The notes: generated by a model from the sequence alone, not told the origin. 64,000 nt of DNA from Diphasiastrum complanatum (GCA_029204225.1 CM055101.1:2720528-2784527); one strand, 5' to 3'; counted from the first letter of the stretch, positions 32,314-43,930 are shown. Translations and numbers: made by a program.

Positions 32314-34767
32314 TCATGAAGTAGAGGGAACATCTACAATAACATCTGTAGTAGAGGAGAGAACTAAAGCCATGAGGGCTCGAGCCTGCTCTGCCAATAA
32401 TGGTGTATGATAAAAGACATCAATAGGCTCCCAAGTGGCCTCCTCAAGAGGACGACCATCCCACTGGACCAAAATCTGAACCTGCCTGCGATGCCGACTA
32501 TACTGAAGGCGAACCTCATGGATGACAGCTGGCAAAAAAAGAGAACAGCTCTAGCTCTGTAGGAAATGTGAGATCGCGAGGAGCATCATCCTCAATGGCA
32601 GCTCGTAAAAGGCTAACATGAAAGATATCACAGGCTCGTGTAGAGTCAGGCAACTGTAACCGGTACGTAACAGGGCTGAGGCGATCCAAGATACAGTCAG
32701 GTCCATAATAGCGTGGTGCAAGCTTCTCAATAGAAACGTGACCCTGAACAAAGTGATGACGTGCAAAGCGTAATCAGAGGTAAACCATATCACCAACCTG
32801 AAACTCAACATGACGGTGATGACGATCAACAAAAGTCTGATAGTGCTGCTGAATCTGCTGTAAGTGAGTAGTAGCCCTAGCAATAAGCTCGCGAGCACTA
32901 GATAAAGAAGCAATGGTAACCGGTGTATCATCAGGAGGAAGAGGCACCCCTGGCAAAAGTGGAGCATACCCATGAGCCAATAAGAAAGGTGAAACTCCAG
33001 TGCTGGTACTAACAGAGCTCTTATAGCTATACTCTGCCAAACATAAATGCTGATCCCAATCCTTCCCGGAAAGAGAAACAAAATGTCAAAGGTAATTCTC
33101 AAGGATCCGATTAAGGACCTCAGTCTGCCCATCAGCAGTAGAATGATATGCAGTGCCCATCAGAAGCTGTACATCCAAAATATGCATAAGCTTTGTCCAG
33201 AATGTAGATGTAAACTTACTATCCTGATCAGATAGGATAGTACGTGGCATACCATGCAGGCGAAAAATCTCTGATAGAAAAAGACGTGCGCACTGCTTAG
33301 TTGTAATAGTACTGCGGACCGGTATAAAGTGTGCATGTTTCGAGAACCGATCCGCCACCACCATACAAGAGTCATGATCATGGCGGGTATGAGGAAGACC
33401 AAGGATAAAGTGCATAGAAATATCCGTCCACTGGCGATGAGGAATGGGCCAACTCTGGAGCAAACCAGTGGACTTAGCACGGGAATATTTATTACGTGCA
33501 CACAAAGGACAATCACGAATAAGATGGGCTAGCTTAGTTTTCATGGATGGCCAATAGAAATGGTCCGTAAGACGTGCATAAGACTTCTGAAAACCAAAAT
33601 GGCCACCAATAGGGGAAGCATGAGCATCAGACAACAACTGAGGACGAATGGAAAGAGAACCGGGAATACATAAAGCACCATAGTGGTATAAACGATAATC
33701 AACAACAATATAAACCTGGAACTTCCGAGAGGACGAAAGGGGACGAGTATGATAAATATCAGAAAAGTCAGAACAAGACAAATATGCAGCCGATAAATCA
33801 TCAAACCAAGAAGGAACTGAAGCAACAATACTATGTAACAATGCAGGAAGACATGATAAAGCATCAGCTGCCGTGTTTGCCTTGCCTGGACGATACAAAA
33901 TATCAAAATGAAAAGATTGTAATAATTGTAACCAACGATATTGACGATCACAAAGATCACGCTGAGAAAAAAGATAACGGAGAGACTGATGATAGGTAAT
34001 AATATCAAAGGGAACACGATACAAATAATGGCGCCATTTCTTAAGAGCATGGATGATAGCAAGTAGCTCCTCTTTTTCATGTACAGAGTAACGTTGCTCA
34101 TAAGAGCACAACCGACGAGACTCATTAGGAATAACACACTTGGACTGACATAGAAGAGCGCCTAAACCAATAGCTCTAGCATCAGTCTCAACAATAAAAC
34201 GCTGATCAAACTGGGGTAGACACATAACAATAGCAGAAACAATGGCATGACGTAAAGCATCAAAAGCAGTTTGACACTCAAAAGTCCAAACAAAGGTATG
34301 AGACTTCTTTAGTAACGAATGAAGCGGAGCAGCCACAGTGGCAAAATACTTAACAAGACGACGAAGATGGGTTGCCATACCAAAAAACATACGAACAGAA
34401 TGAACATCGGTTGGGACAGGCCAATTCTCAATAGCCTGAACTTTCCGAGGATCAAGACGAATATGTCCACCATAAATAAGAAAACCCAAAAATTCGATTT
34501 CAACCACGACAAATGAACATTTGGACAATTTGGCGAACAATTGATGCTTAGCAAGTAATTCAAACACAGAGGATAGACGTTTTACATGATCAGACAAAGA
34601 AGTACTAAAAACAAGAATGTCATCAAAATAAACTAAGACACAAACACCTAAAAGAGGATGTAAAATATTATTCATAGCATTCTGAAATGTCGATGGACCA
34701 TTCAAAACACCAAATGGAAGAACACGAATTTCATACAAACCCAAGTGAGTACGAAATGCAGTCTTAT
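32314..34767 (-). pseudogene. E2 pol: RT (part), RNase H, integrase, chromodomain
   Basis: Beginning mid-RT at the E1 insertion point, the frame is open for more than 550 codons: RT catalytic box VYFDDILVF, connection, RNase H (VETDARAIGLGALL, DALSCLPAL), integrase HHCC (GGHFGFQKSY ... CPLCARNKYS) and core with Asp in WTDIS, Asp in LSDQDSKF and Glu in GQTEVLNR. Two TGA stops (33086-33088, 32774-32776) stand where the related E1 block has CGA. One single-base frameshift lies in a T-run near 32530. The chromodomain follows (VQWDGRPLEEATWEPIDVFY). It is a recently silenced polyprotein. Confidence 0.88.
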
Positions 34768-35137
34768 AGTTATGATCAAAATCTCAGGTGTTGAGTCAAT
34801 GAAGCATAAAAGACAGCAATAGACTAAAGCCCTACAAGCAATAGACAAGACAATAGGTTCTCCCACGAAGAGCCCAAGCAATACCAATCAATAATCTGAA
34901 AAATGAGTGTACAAATGCCCCTATAAATACCCTACTAATGAACCCTAAAATAGGAATTCAAAAGTAAAGGGAGACAAAATGTGGAGGGAAAAGAGTGCGC
35001 CCTCCTACGGACCTGGGGCTTGTACATGACTAATATAAAATGCGTAACCAGAAATATACATAACCAACAGTAAATGTAAAGAGGCCTGCGATATATGCAG
35101 AGTAGCCCAGTAGGCCTGTATCCTGTAGTCCGTAACT
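34768..35137 (-). repeat. 3' LTR of E1 (with 95-bp internal deletion)
   Basis: Minus strand starts AGTTACGGACTACAGG after the purine run GGGAG and ends GATCATAACT. Compared with 40840-41304 it lacks about 95 bp holding the GGGCCC-rich block. Confidence 0.85.
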
Positions 35138-35213
35138 CTCCCTGGCTATAAAGAACATTGCCCTCAATGTAGACAAAATAAGATAAGAACCAGTGCCAGA
35201 GAAAAATACTGCA

Positions 35214-35697
35214 TCAAGATATCCCATCTGAGAAAGGAACATCAAGAGAAGCCGGAGCATCCCGAGAAGCAATGGTAGCTGCAAGTGATCAAGCCTGATC
35301 AGCCAGGATAGGGGTATGATAAAAAACGTCAATGGGCTCCCAAGTAGCCTCTTCAATAGGACGACCATCCCACTGGACCAAAAACTGAACCTGCCGATGG
35401 CGACGACTATGCAATAAGCGCACCTGTAAAATAGCAGCTGGCAGGAATGGAAAAAGCTCTAGATCTGTAGGAAATGAGGAATCTCGAGGAGCATCATCCT
35501 CAATAGCAGCACGTAATAAACTGACATGAAAGATATCACAAGCCCGAGTAGCAGCAGGTAGCTCAAGACGATATGTAACTGGACTGAGGCGCTCAAGAAT
35601 CTGAAAAGGCCCATAATAGCGCGGCGCAAGCTTCTCAGTAGAAGCAAGACCCTGTACAAAACGATGGCAAGCAAAGCGTAATCGAAGAAAAACAGTA
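35214..35697 (-). pseudogene. E1 integrase C-terminus and chromodomain
   Basis: Open frame with the integrase C-terminal fold ([18 protein letters not shown] ... [20 protein letters not shown]) and chromodomain (RQVQFLVQWDGRPIEEATWE), ending at a TGA at 35214-35216. It continues, on the opposite strand, the integrase end of the inverted block that stops at HVEFA near 37870. Confidence 0.85.
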
Positions 35698-37872
35698 TCT
35701 CCTGTTTTACTTGTTGATAAGAAGGATGGTACTAAATGTCTATGTATTGATCATCGTGCTTTAAATAAACTTACTATCCGTAATCAGTACCCTATCCCTC
35801 ATATGGATGACCTGTTTGACCAGTTAGGCCAAGCCAAGATCTTTTCTAAACTTGACCTCCGTTCCGGTTATCACCAGATTCGTATGCATCCTCCTGATGA
35901 GCACAAGACAGCTTTCTGTACCCACTTTGGTCTGTATGAGTTTCGTGTCCTTCCTTTTGGTGTTACCAATGGCGGCCCACTTTTCAGAATGTCATGAATA
36001 ACATCTTTCGTCCTCTGCTTGGAAAGTGTGTCATTGTTTATTTTGACGATATCCTCATTTATAGCACCACTCTCTCTCTTCATGTTCAGCACGTTCGTTC
36101 TGTTTTTGTTTTGTTAGTTACTCATCATCTGTATGCTAAACGTTCTAAATGTTCTTTTGATGTTGTACAAATCGAGTTTTTGGGCTTCTTTGTTACTAAT
36201 GGTACTGTTCGTCTCAATCTCGTAAGGTCCGTTCTATTCTTTCATGGCCTGTGCCTGCTGATGTTCATGATGTTCGTATGTTTCTTGTTCTTGCTATCCA
36301 TCTTCGTAAACCAGTTGCTCATTTTGCCACTCTTGCATCTCCTTTGCATGCTCTGTTGAAAAAGGAAACTTCGTTTGCTTGGACTCCTGCATGTCAGTCA
36401 ACTTTTGATACTTTGAAGGTTAAGCTTACCACTGCCCCTGTTTTATGTCTTCCAGATTTTTCCCAGCGTTTTGCTGTTGAGACTGATGCTAGTTCCAAAA
36501 CATTAGGTGCTTTGTTACGTCAGCGTCAGTGTGTTATTGCATATGAATCTCGTCGTCTTCGTTCGTATGAGCAGCGCTATTCCACTCATGAAAAAGAGTT
36601 GCTTGCTATCATTTTTGCTTTAAAGAAGTGGCGTCATTATCTGTATCGTGTTCCATTTGATGTTTTTACTGATCACCAGTCACTTCGTTATTTGTATACA
36701 CAAAAGGATCTTAGTGATCGTCAGTACCGTTGGCTTCAATTTTTACAGTCCTTTCATTTTGATATTCATTATAAGCCTGGTAAAAGTAACGATGCTGCTG
36801 ATGCTTTGTCTCGTTTACCTGCTCTTACTTACAGTCTTGTTACGTCTCCCCACTCTTGGTATGATGATCTTCCTCAGGCTTATGCCACATGTCCAGACTT
36901 TCGTGATATTATGTCGTCTGCCTCTCGTCCTTCCTCTCACCCTCACCAGGTTTATTCCATTGTTAATCATCGTTTGTTTCACTATGGTTCGTTATGTATT
37001 CCCAGCACTCTCGACATACGTCCACAGCTCCTTCTTGATGCCCATTCCTCTCCTGTTTGTGGCCATTTTGGTTTTCACAAGTCCTTGTTCCGTTTGAAAG
37101 AACATTTTTATTGGCCTTCCATGAAGCGTGAGCTTTCCCACCTTATTCATACTTGTGATTTTTGCCTTCGTGACAAGTATTCCCGTGAAAAACCTGGCAG
37201 TCTCCTTCAAAGTTGGCCTATTCCTTCCCGCCAGTGGACTGATATATCTATAAACTTCATTTTAGGTCTTCCCCGTACTCAGTGTGGTCATGACTCTTGT
37301 TTGGTGGTAGTTGATAGGTTTTCCAAACAAGCTCATTTCATACCAGTCAGACGTACTATTACAACAGAGCAATGTGGTCGTATATTTATTTCTGAGATTT
37401 TCCGCTTACATGGTCTCCCATGATCTATACTTACTGATCGGAATACCAAGTTTACATCAAGTTTTTGGACAGAGCTTATGCATATCTTGGATGTTAGGAT
37501 ACTTATGGGCACTGCTTATCATTCTTCTGCGGATGGTCAGTGTGAGGTTATTAACTGGGTATTGGAGGATTTTTTACGACATTATGTTTCTCCTTCTGGT
37601 CGTGATTGGGATCAGCATTTATGTTTGGCTGAGTATAGTTATAATAGTTCTGTTAGTTCCAGCACACGTGTTTCTCCTTTCCTGCTTGCTCATGGATACT
37701 CACCAGTTCTACCCGTTATACCTGCTCCTCCAGATGATGCACCTGTTACTATTTCATTTTATCTTTCAAGTGCTCGGGAGATTATTACTAGAGCTGCTAC
37801 TCATTTACAGCATATTCAGCAGCGGTACAGGACCATTGTTGATCGTCATCGACGCCATGTTGAGTTTGCAGA
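35698..37872 (+). pseudogene. E1 RT-RNase H-integrase block in inverted orientation
   Basis: On the plus strand, opposite to the rest of E1: RT from [20 protein letters not shown] through the catalytic VYFDDILIYS, RNase H (VETDASSKTLGALL ... DHQSLRYLYT ... DAADALSRLPAL), integrase HHCC and core (WTDISINFILG, LTDRNTKF, SADGQCEV) to RHVEFA. Small frameshifts lie near 35985 and 36230, and a TGA (37421-37423) replaces an expected CGA. The ends abut minus-strand codons for SHSP at 37873 and for GDTVF at 35697, so the block is exactly the missing middle of the E1 polyprotein turned round. Confidence 0.85.
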
Positions 37873-38096
37873 GGACTGTGGCTAGGAACAATAAGGCCTT
37901 GACGTAATAAATCAGACACCTGACGCTGGACTTCCTCGTGCTCAACAATAGACATACTAAAAGGAGGACGAGAAGGAGGTGATGCAGAGGAAACAAGGTC
38001 TATATGGTGGTTGACATCTCGTAAAGGTGGTAACTGAGTCGGCTCTCTAAAAACATGCTCAAATTCACGCAACAGTTCAGAAAATACATGTGGCAA
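37873..38096 (-). pseudogene. E1 RT linker and first RT residues
   Basis: Minus-strand codons [34 protein letters not shown] lead into RT and break off at the inversion point. One stop separates it from the protease frame. Confidence 0.8.
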
Positions 38097-38126
38097 AGGT
38101 GGTGCATCCGCAATAGGCTGAACTGG

Positions 38127-38847
38127 CTAAACAGAAAGAATAGTTGCACAGTGGGCCTTCGAGAGGCTCCGTATGAACTGCTTCCCGGAAATAAGCTGAT
38201 AGTCCTGCGGAGAATCAATACCGGAAAATAGATGCTGAGTACCATCATGAGAGAATGTCAATGTCTGTTGCTGGAGGTCTACTGTAACTGCACCAAGGGA
38301 TGCAAACCAATCAGCACCGAGAATAAGATCGTACGGTGTAAGTGGAATAATATGAAAATCTGCCTGACCAAGGAAGTCTCCAATCCGATATGAAAGCGGC
38401 TGATAAATCTGCGTGCTAGGAAAAGAGTGTGCGCTGGCAACCTCAACATGCAGGGGATGAGGCGTAGTGACTGGCATAGCACGAATGCGTGTAGTAATAT
38501 GACTGCTGAGAAACGAGTGAGTGCTACCTGTGTCAGCAAGGGCAATAAACTCACGACCAGTGATACATACGCGAAGATGGATATGGCGTGGACCCGGCTT
38601 ACCGGCCCAAGTAGCATAAGCAAGCTGAGCATGGCATACAGCTAGATCAGGGGGATCAGGAACAGGCTCAGTGGGTGTGGCAAACTGATCAACAGGTGGG
38701 TCATCATCAAGAATATGAAGGCATATGGCAAAATCAGGACTATCATCAGGTGTGTCAGCATCATGGAAATAGACGGCAGTAGCAGTGGCACATTCAACAA
38801 TCAGGTGGTGCAAGGGCACATGGAAAGGGCCTATCGGAGGCCTACGC
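38127..38847 (-). pseudogene. E1 aspartic protease
   Basis: An open frame with a spacer rich in Asp/Pro, then REFIALADTGSTHSFLSSHI (catalytic DTGS), YDLILGADWFASLG and GKQFIRSLSKAH. It follows the broken zinc knuckle and is a full-length retropepsin for this family. Confidence 0.85.
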
Positions 38848-39075
38848 AAATTGTAGAATTCTAGGAGCTATCCCATTCTAATTGATAAGCATTCAATATA
38901 CAATTTGAGAATTTGATCTGATCCTAATGTGTCCTTTATAAAGTTGTCATGAATTGTCTAATAAAGCACATGTCAGGATGACCCATCCACAACCATTTTT
39001 TCAAGGCCAACGAGCCACAATAAAACCATCAATTGCATGAATTTAGCACACATAGTTGATTTGGTTTTTATCAAT
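38848..39075. other. 228-bp insert splitting the E1 zinc knuckle
   Basis: AT-rich DNA between codons for ARD and the following RRPPIG. The intact relative E6 reads IARDCRQP without a gap. No terminal repeat or target duplication is obvious, and it matches nothing else in the window. Confidence 0.55.
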
Positions 39076-40086
39076 GTCACGAGCGATATGATCAGGACTC
39101 TTACAGTTGAAACATAAGCGCTTTTCACGGATCTCGGACATCTCAGGCTGTGAGTAGCGACGAACAAAAACAGGACGAGGAGAAAAAGGAGGACGTGGTG
39201 CAGAAGGAAGAGTGGACGAAGGTGAACTGACAGATGTGGGACTAGCAGAGGATGGAGAGAAAAAAATAGGACGTGTGAAAGGACGCGAAGGACGAGAAAC
39301 AGAGGAAGAGATGGGAGAGTACTTGTCCTGCAGTGCGGTAGCAAGGGAGATGACGTGAGAAAGAGTGAGTGGAAAAAAAGAAGAAACATCATACCTGAGT
39401 GCGCCTCGTAGACCAGCAACGTAGCGAGAGATGAGCTCCAATGTAGAAATATCTGGGAATAGATAGGAAAGCTCTGTAAACCATTTCGTATAAGCAGCCA
39501 AGTCACCGATGTGAGATAAACTGCGAAAGATGTCGCGCTGTAGAATAAGCCACTGAGGATCAATCATCGCTAGGCGGAGTGCTGTCATAAACTCTGTCCA
39601 ACTAGCAAGGCCAGGGTGTGAAGCCGTCTGGGGAAACATGCGCCACCAAGTAGCAGCACGGCCCTCCAAATGTAAAGCAGCCAAATGTATCCGCTGAATG
39701 TCAGTCTTAGGAAACATAAGGAAGTAGGTCTCAAGCTTAGAATACCAATTCTTGAGTTCATTCCCATCGGATGACCCAGAATACACAATAAGATGAACCT
39801 TATCCTTAAAGTCTCGTGGCAAAGGACCAGAAGATGAAGGAGTCTCGGGTGGTGGAAATGTACGCTGTGGGGGAGCAGGTGGAGATAGTGGAGAAACACT
39901 GGACTGTAATGATAGTGTAGCAATCTGGACAGAAAGAGCAGTGAACGTCTCTCCTAACTCCTGGCGTAAATCAGTGCGTACATCACTCATGGCTTCCCTA
40001 AGATGATCTCGAAATTCATGCCGTACTTTGTCAAGGTAAGTGGAAGACAGTATGCGAGGCTCATAAGATGTAGGGGAAGTATCCAT
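39076..40086 (-). pseudogene. E1 gag
   Basis: An intact 337-codon frame from ATG 40086 (MDTSPTSYEPRILSSTY): N-terminal helical region, capsid (NWYSKLETYFLMFPKTDIQR, GRAATWWRMF, MIDPQWL, LISRYVAGLRGALRYDVSSF), a Pro/Ser/Phe-rich linker, and the first half of a zinc knuckle (CFNCKSPDHIARD). The knuckle is cut by the 228-bp insert at 39075, so the last Cys is lost. Confidence 0.85.
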
Positions 40087-40827
40087 GGTCAAGGAATGCA
40101 GGAAGTGAAGAGAGTGTAAGAAAAGCTTAATATCGGAGGGAGCGGACTTTTGTCGTCACCCCAAATACGCTTTAGGTACACAAACGACACTAAGAGCAAG
40201 AAAGGAAATGACAAATGTCAAGAAAAGGTGTGGAAAGCAAGGAAAAACCAGCAAAGATACCTCTCGATAGAGCTCCAAGCGTGTGCGAAGAGCTGGCTGG
40301 AAAATGTGACCACAAGGAGAATGAAAGTGGGGGCTGGACAGCCTCCAATCAATGCTGAAAATATGGCTGGAAATCTGTGAAAAACGTGATGAAATAGGGC
40401 AATGGATAGCCTCCAATCAAAACTGAAATATGGCTGAAACTCTGCTGGAACAATGGCTGAAAAATGTGATGAAGTAGGGCGCTGGATAGCCTCCAATCAA
40501 TCCTGAAAAGATGGCTGAGAATTCTCTCCCTGAATCAAATGGAGGATTCAAGAAAAAAGAGGGAAATGGATTTGGAACTTGGGCGCCGGAAATAATCTGC
40601 CCAAATTTTTTTTTTTCCAGCCGCCAAATTTATTGGAAGTACTTCCGCTAACTATCTGCTAAAGCTCCGCCAAGGAAAATGCTCTGATGGGAGTTGGTCC
40701 TCCTCCAAACTGTGCTGAATGTTGCTGAAGCAAAGAGATGAAAGCCCTCAGCAAAGAGAGAAAAATCAGCAAGGAAAATGGGCACCCAATCAAAAAATCA
40801 GATCTGAAATTCAGCAATCAGGAAAGT
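40087..40827 (-). other. E1 untranslated leader with repeated GCTGTCCAGCGCCC-like motifs
   Basis: About 0.74 kb. Plus-strand words GGGGGCTGGACAGCCTCCAA (40331), GGGCAATGGATAGCCTCCAA and GGGCGCTGGATAGCCTCCAA recur at about 65-80-bp steps. No gene. Confidence 0.6.
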
Positions 40828-40839
40828 GCTCTGATACCA
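40828..40839 (-). promoter_or_regulatory. primer-binding site of E1
   Basis: Minus strand TGGTATCAGAGC directly abuts the LTR end TTAACT. Confidence 0.85.
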
Positions 40840-41304
40840 AGTTAAGATCAAAATCTCAGGTGTTGAATCAATGAAGCATAAAAGACAGCAATAGACTAAA
40901 GCCCTGCAAGCAATAGACAAGACAATAGGTTCTCCCACGAAGAGCCCAAGCAATACCAATCAATAATCTGAAAAATGAGTGTACAAATGCCTCTATAAAT
41001 ACCCTACCAATGAACCCTAAAATAGGAATTCAAAAGTAAAGGGATGCAAAATGTGGAGGGAAAATAGTGCGCCCTCCTATGGGCCCCCACTCCACATATA
41101 ACCATATAATAAGGGCCCAAGGTCAGTCAATGTCATAATAAAGGACCCAGTGCGGGTCATAAGCAGATGAAAAGGATTTGGGGCCTGTACATGACTAATA
41201 TAAAATGCGTAACCAGAAATATACATCACCAACAGTAAATGTAAAGAGGCCTGCGGAACATATGTAGAGTAGCCCAGTAGGCCTGTATCCTGTAGTCCGT
41301 AACT
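40840..41304 (-). repeat. 5' LTR of E1
   Basis: 465 bp; minus strand begins AGTTACGGACTACAGG and ends GATCTTAACT. It includes the GGAGGGCGCACTATTTTCCC block and the full GGGCC-rich region missing from the 3' copy. Confidence 0.85.
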
Positions 41305-41621
41305 CTTATGCTCATCAGAAGGATGCATCCTAATTTGGTAGTATCCAGAACGTAGGTCAATTTTGGAAAAGATGGAAGAAGTGCCAAGCTGATCAAAAAG
41401 GTCATCCATGTGAGGTATAGGATACTGATTACGGATAGTCAGCTTGTTTAAGGCATGATAGTCAATGCAAAGGTGTTTGGTTCCATCTTTTTGGGCAACA
41501 AGGAGGACAGGAGCACCAAAAGGACTATGGCTAGGAACAATGAGGCCCTGATGTAAAAGGGAAGCAATGTGGAGCTGAACCTCATCACGTTCATCTTTAG
41601 ACATAATTGAGCACGAGAAGG
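41305..41621 (-). pseudogene. E2 RT N-terminus (5' part of split pol)
   Basis: Codes for [20 protein letters not shown] ... [12 protein letters not shown] ... [20 protein letters not shown] and stops at the E1 insertion point; the next residues are at 34767 on the other side. The upstream linker HHIDLLPG is truncated about 30 codons before RT, and gag/protease are missing. Confidence 0.85.
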
Positions 41622-41741
41622 TGGGGTAGCACCGGGAAGAAGATCAATATGGTGGGTGACATCTCGTAATGGTGGCAGAGACGTAGATGAAAGTGATGGG
41701 TGGTAGGGAGCTGGACAGCCTTCACCAATCTGTAGGAAGGT

Positions 41742-41753
41742 GCTCTGATACCA
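41742..41753 (-). promoter_or_regulatory. primer-binding site of E2
   Basis: Minus strand TGGTATCAGAGC, flush with the LTR end TTGTAACT. Confidence 0.85.
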
Positions 41754-42124
41754 AGTTACAAGCTAAGATTCACTAGCTATGCTAGAAAGCAGGACTTAAG
41801 CTAGAAAACAGGAAGAGAGAATACTTTAGGAGGCTAAAGAGGAGCAATCATCATCAACTGAATAAAGGAATACAATGTTGCCTTACATATACCCTCTCCC
41901 TGAATCAAATAGAGGATTCAAAAAAAGGGAGGGAAAAAGGATTTGGAGGGAAAATAGTGCGTCCTCCCAATAGGAGGACCCCCACTCCAAATTAACGTGA
42001 CCAAGTCCTAAAAATATGACCAAATAGGGCCCAAGGCCATATATGAATAAAAAGGGCCCTTAGGCTTGCTTATGCATGAATAAAAGAATGGACGCGGCGA
42101 ATGTAATGAGCCAAGTCCATAACT
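41754..42124 (-). repeat. 5' LTR of E2
   Basis: 371 bp; near-identical to 31711-32087. Minus strand begins AGTTATGGACTTGGCTCATT. Confidence 0.85.
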
Positions 42125-43930
42125 ACACCTATACATTTTGAGATTTCTGAATCGATAAAATTAACTTGAGTAAGGTGAACTACTCCTGAATAAAGTTAAT
42201 TGGTTAAGACGAGCAGTGTGAAGAGAATTTACCTGGAATTGTTTGTTTATACATGTGTTTCTCAAAAGTTGCATATTCTATGAGTCATTGTGATTCATCA
42301 GTAATGTTATGTGCATAGGATAAATAAAATTCATGGTGGTAGGGTATTTCTCCTTTGAGAAATAGACTCCATTATAGTGGCAGTATCCTAGAGTGTGCAG
42401 TTAGTTGGATGACAGAATCTAACAAATCCAAGATTAAATTGCGCTGGAATTCAAATAGAACTTTAAGTATCTATATTCAATTCAAGACAAAAACCTAAAG
42501 TTTTTGTGGTTGAAGATAAAGAATATCAAGAAGGTTTGGCATTGTAGTATGGATTATCCAGCCTATCAGTGGATTTGCAAGTTCAGGGCTCGGTGGAGAT
42601 TGCAAGTTCAGGACTCGATCGAGATCTCAAGTTAGGACTCCGTCGAGATTGTAAGTCAAGACTCGGTCGAGATTGCAAGTTCAAGACTCGGTCGAGATTT
42701 CAAGGTCGGGGGCTCGGTCGAGATTGCAAGTTCATGGCTCGGTCGAGAGCGGAGCATGAAACTCCAAGAAAGGGTGTGGAGGTGAAAGAAGGATATGGCA
42801 ATGCGTGAGATGGATGAAAGGAAAAGAGCAGATCGGTGTGGTTGGATAGAGCGGGCGTGGAGATCTCAATCACAACTATTGAAACTCTTTAGATCCGTGG
42901 ACAATTTTGGACAGTGGTGCAAGGATCTGAGATTTCATGATAGTGGATACAGAGATAGCATTTTCAAGCGTTTTGTGTATTTGTTCGAGTGGCAATGGTG
43001 CCAAATGTTCACTGATTCCCTATCAGTGGGGTGATTCTCTGCTAGATCTTATCACAGTTTGGCACCTTGTTACTTGGCGATTTCAGTTTCTGCCTATTAC
43101 CAGGCTTTGGGTTTCAAATGAGTTACTCTTCTTGGTTCATTACCCATCAGGCAGAAGGTTTGGCGTTGTAGTATGGATTATCCAGCCTGTCAGTGGATTC
43201 ACAGTTATCGTTCTCTCTTGAAACGCACTCACATCAGATGAAAATGCAAGCCACGATGCTCAACAAGGATCATAATGCAGCTCAGTTGAACACCTATCAG
43301 AATGCCTACTTCTACTTGCTGTAAAAACGAATTGGAAACAGATCTTGGAAACTACAATTAAATTACATGCAACCACAATTCAAGAAACAAGAAACAAGAA
43401 AGCTAAAAGACAGCATTATGAATGTTCAAGGATCAAGAAACACTCATTTCTTGATTCTTGGACAGCCCAAGAACATCAAGAACTGAAATATAAGAGAATC
43501 TACAAGATCTATGCCACAATTTCAGCCTATTTAGTTTACTTGAATGCTTGATTCTACACTAATCCACAATGCAAGAGATCTAATCCACTCTAATCCACAA
43601 TGCATAAAGAAGAAAGCAAGAAACTAATCTAATCCACATCCACATATAGAGAATGGAAGCTCAAGATCATGAAAAGCATCACACAAGAAGCCACTATGAT
43701 CAAGGAGCTCAAGAATTGCCAATACTCATGGAAGATCTTTTATTCAATATCAAGAGTAAAGCCAATGACATGTAAAGCTCCCTCACAAGAGAGGGCACCT
43801 TTTAAATAAGAGGGCTGCCTATGTGGAGCACAAGTGGCAATTCCACAATTCTACAAATTACATGTGGAATTAGCTTCTCCACTAGAGGTCACCATCAAAA
43901 GGTGGCTCACTCTATTTTAGTTAAGAGAGG
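42125..43930. other. non-coding DNA between E2 and E4
   Basis: Contains the minisatellite and a 47-bp direct repeat (GGTTTGGCRTTGTAGTATGG and following) at about 42530 and 43156. No gene is recognised. Confidence 0.5.
42572..42755. repeat. ~25-bp minisatellite, about seven units
   Basis: Units of GAGATTGCAAGTTCAAGACT plus CGGTC, varying from 24 to 26 bp. A 79-codon open frame (42569-42808) crosses it, but unit lengths are not multiples of three, so coding is unlikely. Confidence 0.8.

Larger units (their letters stand above)
34768..41304 (-). mobile_element. gypsy element E1 nested in E2, with inverted pol block
   Basis: 5' LTR 40840-41304, primer-binding site 40828-40839, leader, gag, protease, RT start, inverted block 35700-37871, chromodomain, and 3' LTR 34768-35137. 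The 5-bp duplication CTTAT (plus strand) at 34763-34767 and 41305-41309 interrupts the E2 RT codons for DEHK|TAF, so removing E1 and one copy restores the E2 frame. Total 6537 bp. Confidence 0.9.
31711..42124 (-). mobile_element. gypsy element E2, host of nested element E1
   Basis: 5' LTR 41754-42124, primer-binding site, RT start 41305-41621, then (after nested E1) the rest of pol 32314-34767, 3' untranslated region and 3' LTR 31711-32087. The flanks read TACAC|AGTTAC and ATAAC|TACAC, a 5-bp duplication (4 bp if the final T belongs to the LTR). Gag and protease are deleted: the sequence goes from RT linker to primer-binding site within 120 bases. Without E1 it would be about 3.9 kb. Confidence 0.85.

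Noticed and set aside
35698-37872. Plus-strand pol as a separate element inserted into E1
   Set aside because: It has no LTRs or target duplication of its own, and its ends fit exactly the missing part of the E1 polyprotein.
42572-42755. Minisatellite as a CRISPR-like array
   Set aside because: Units of 24-26 bp abut with no unique spacers, and the context is a plant nuclear genome.
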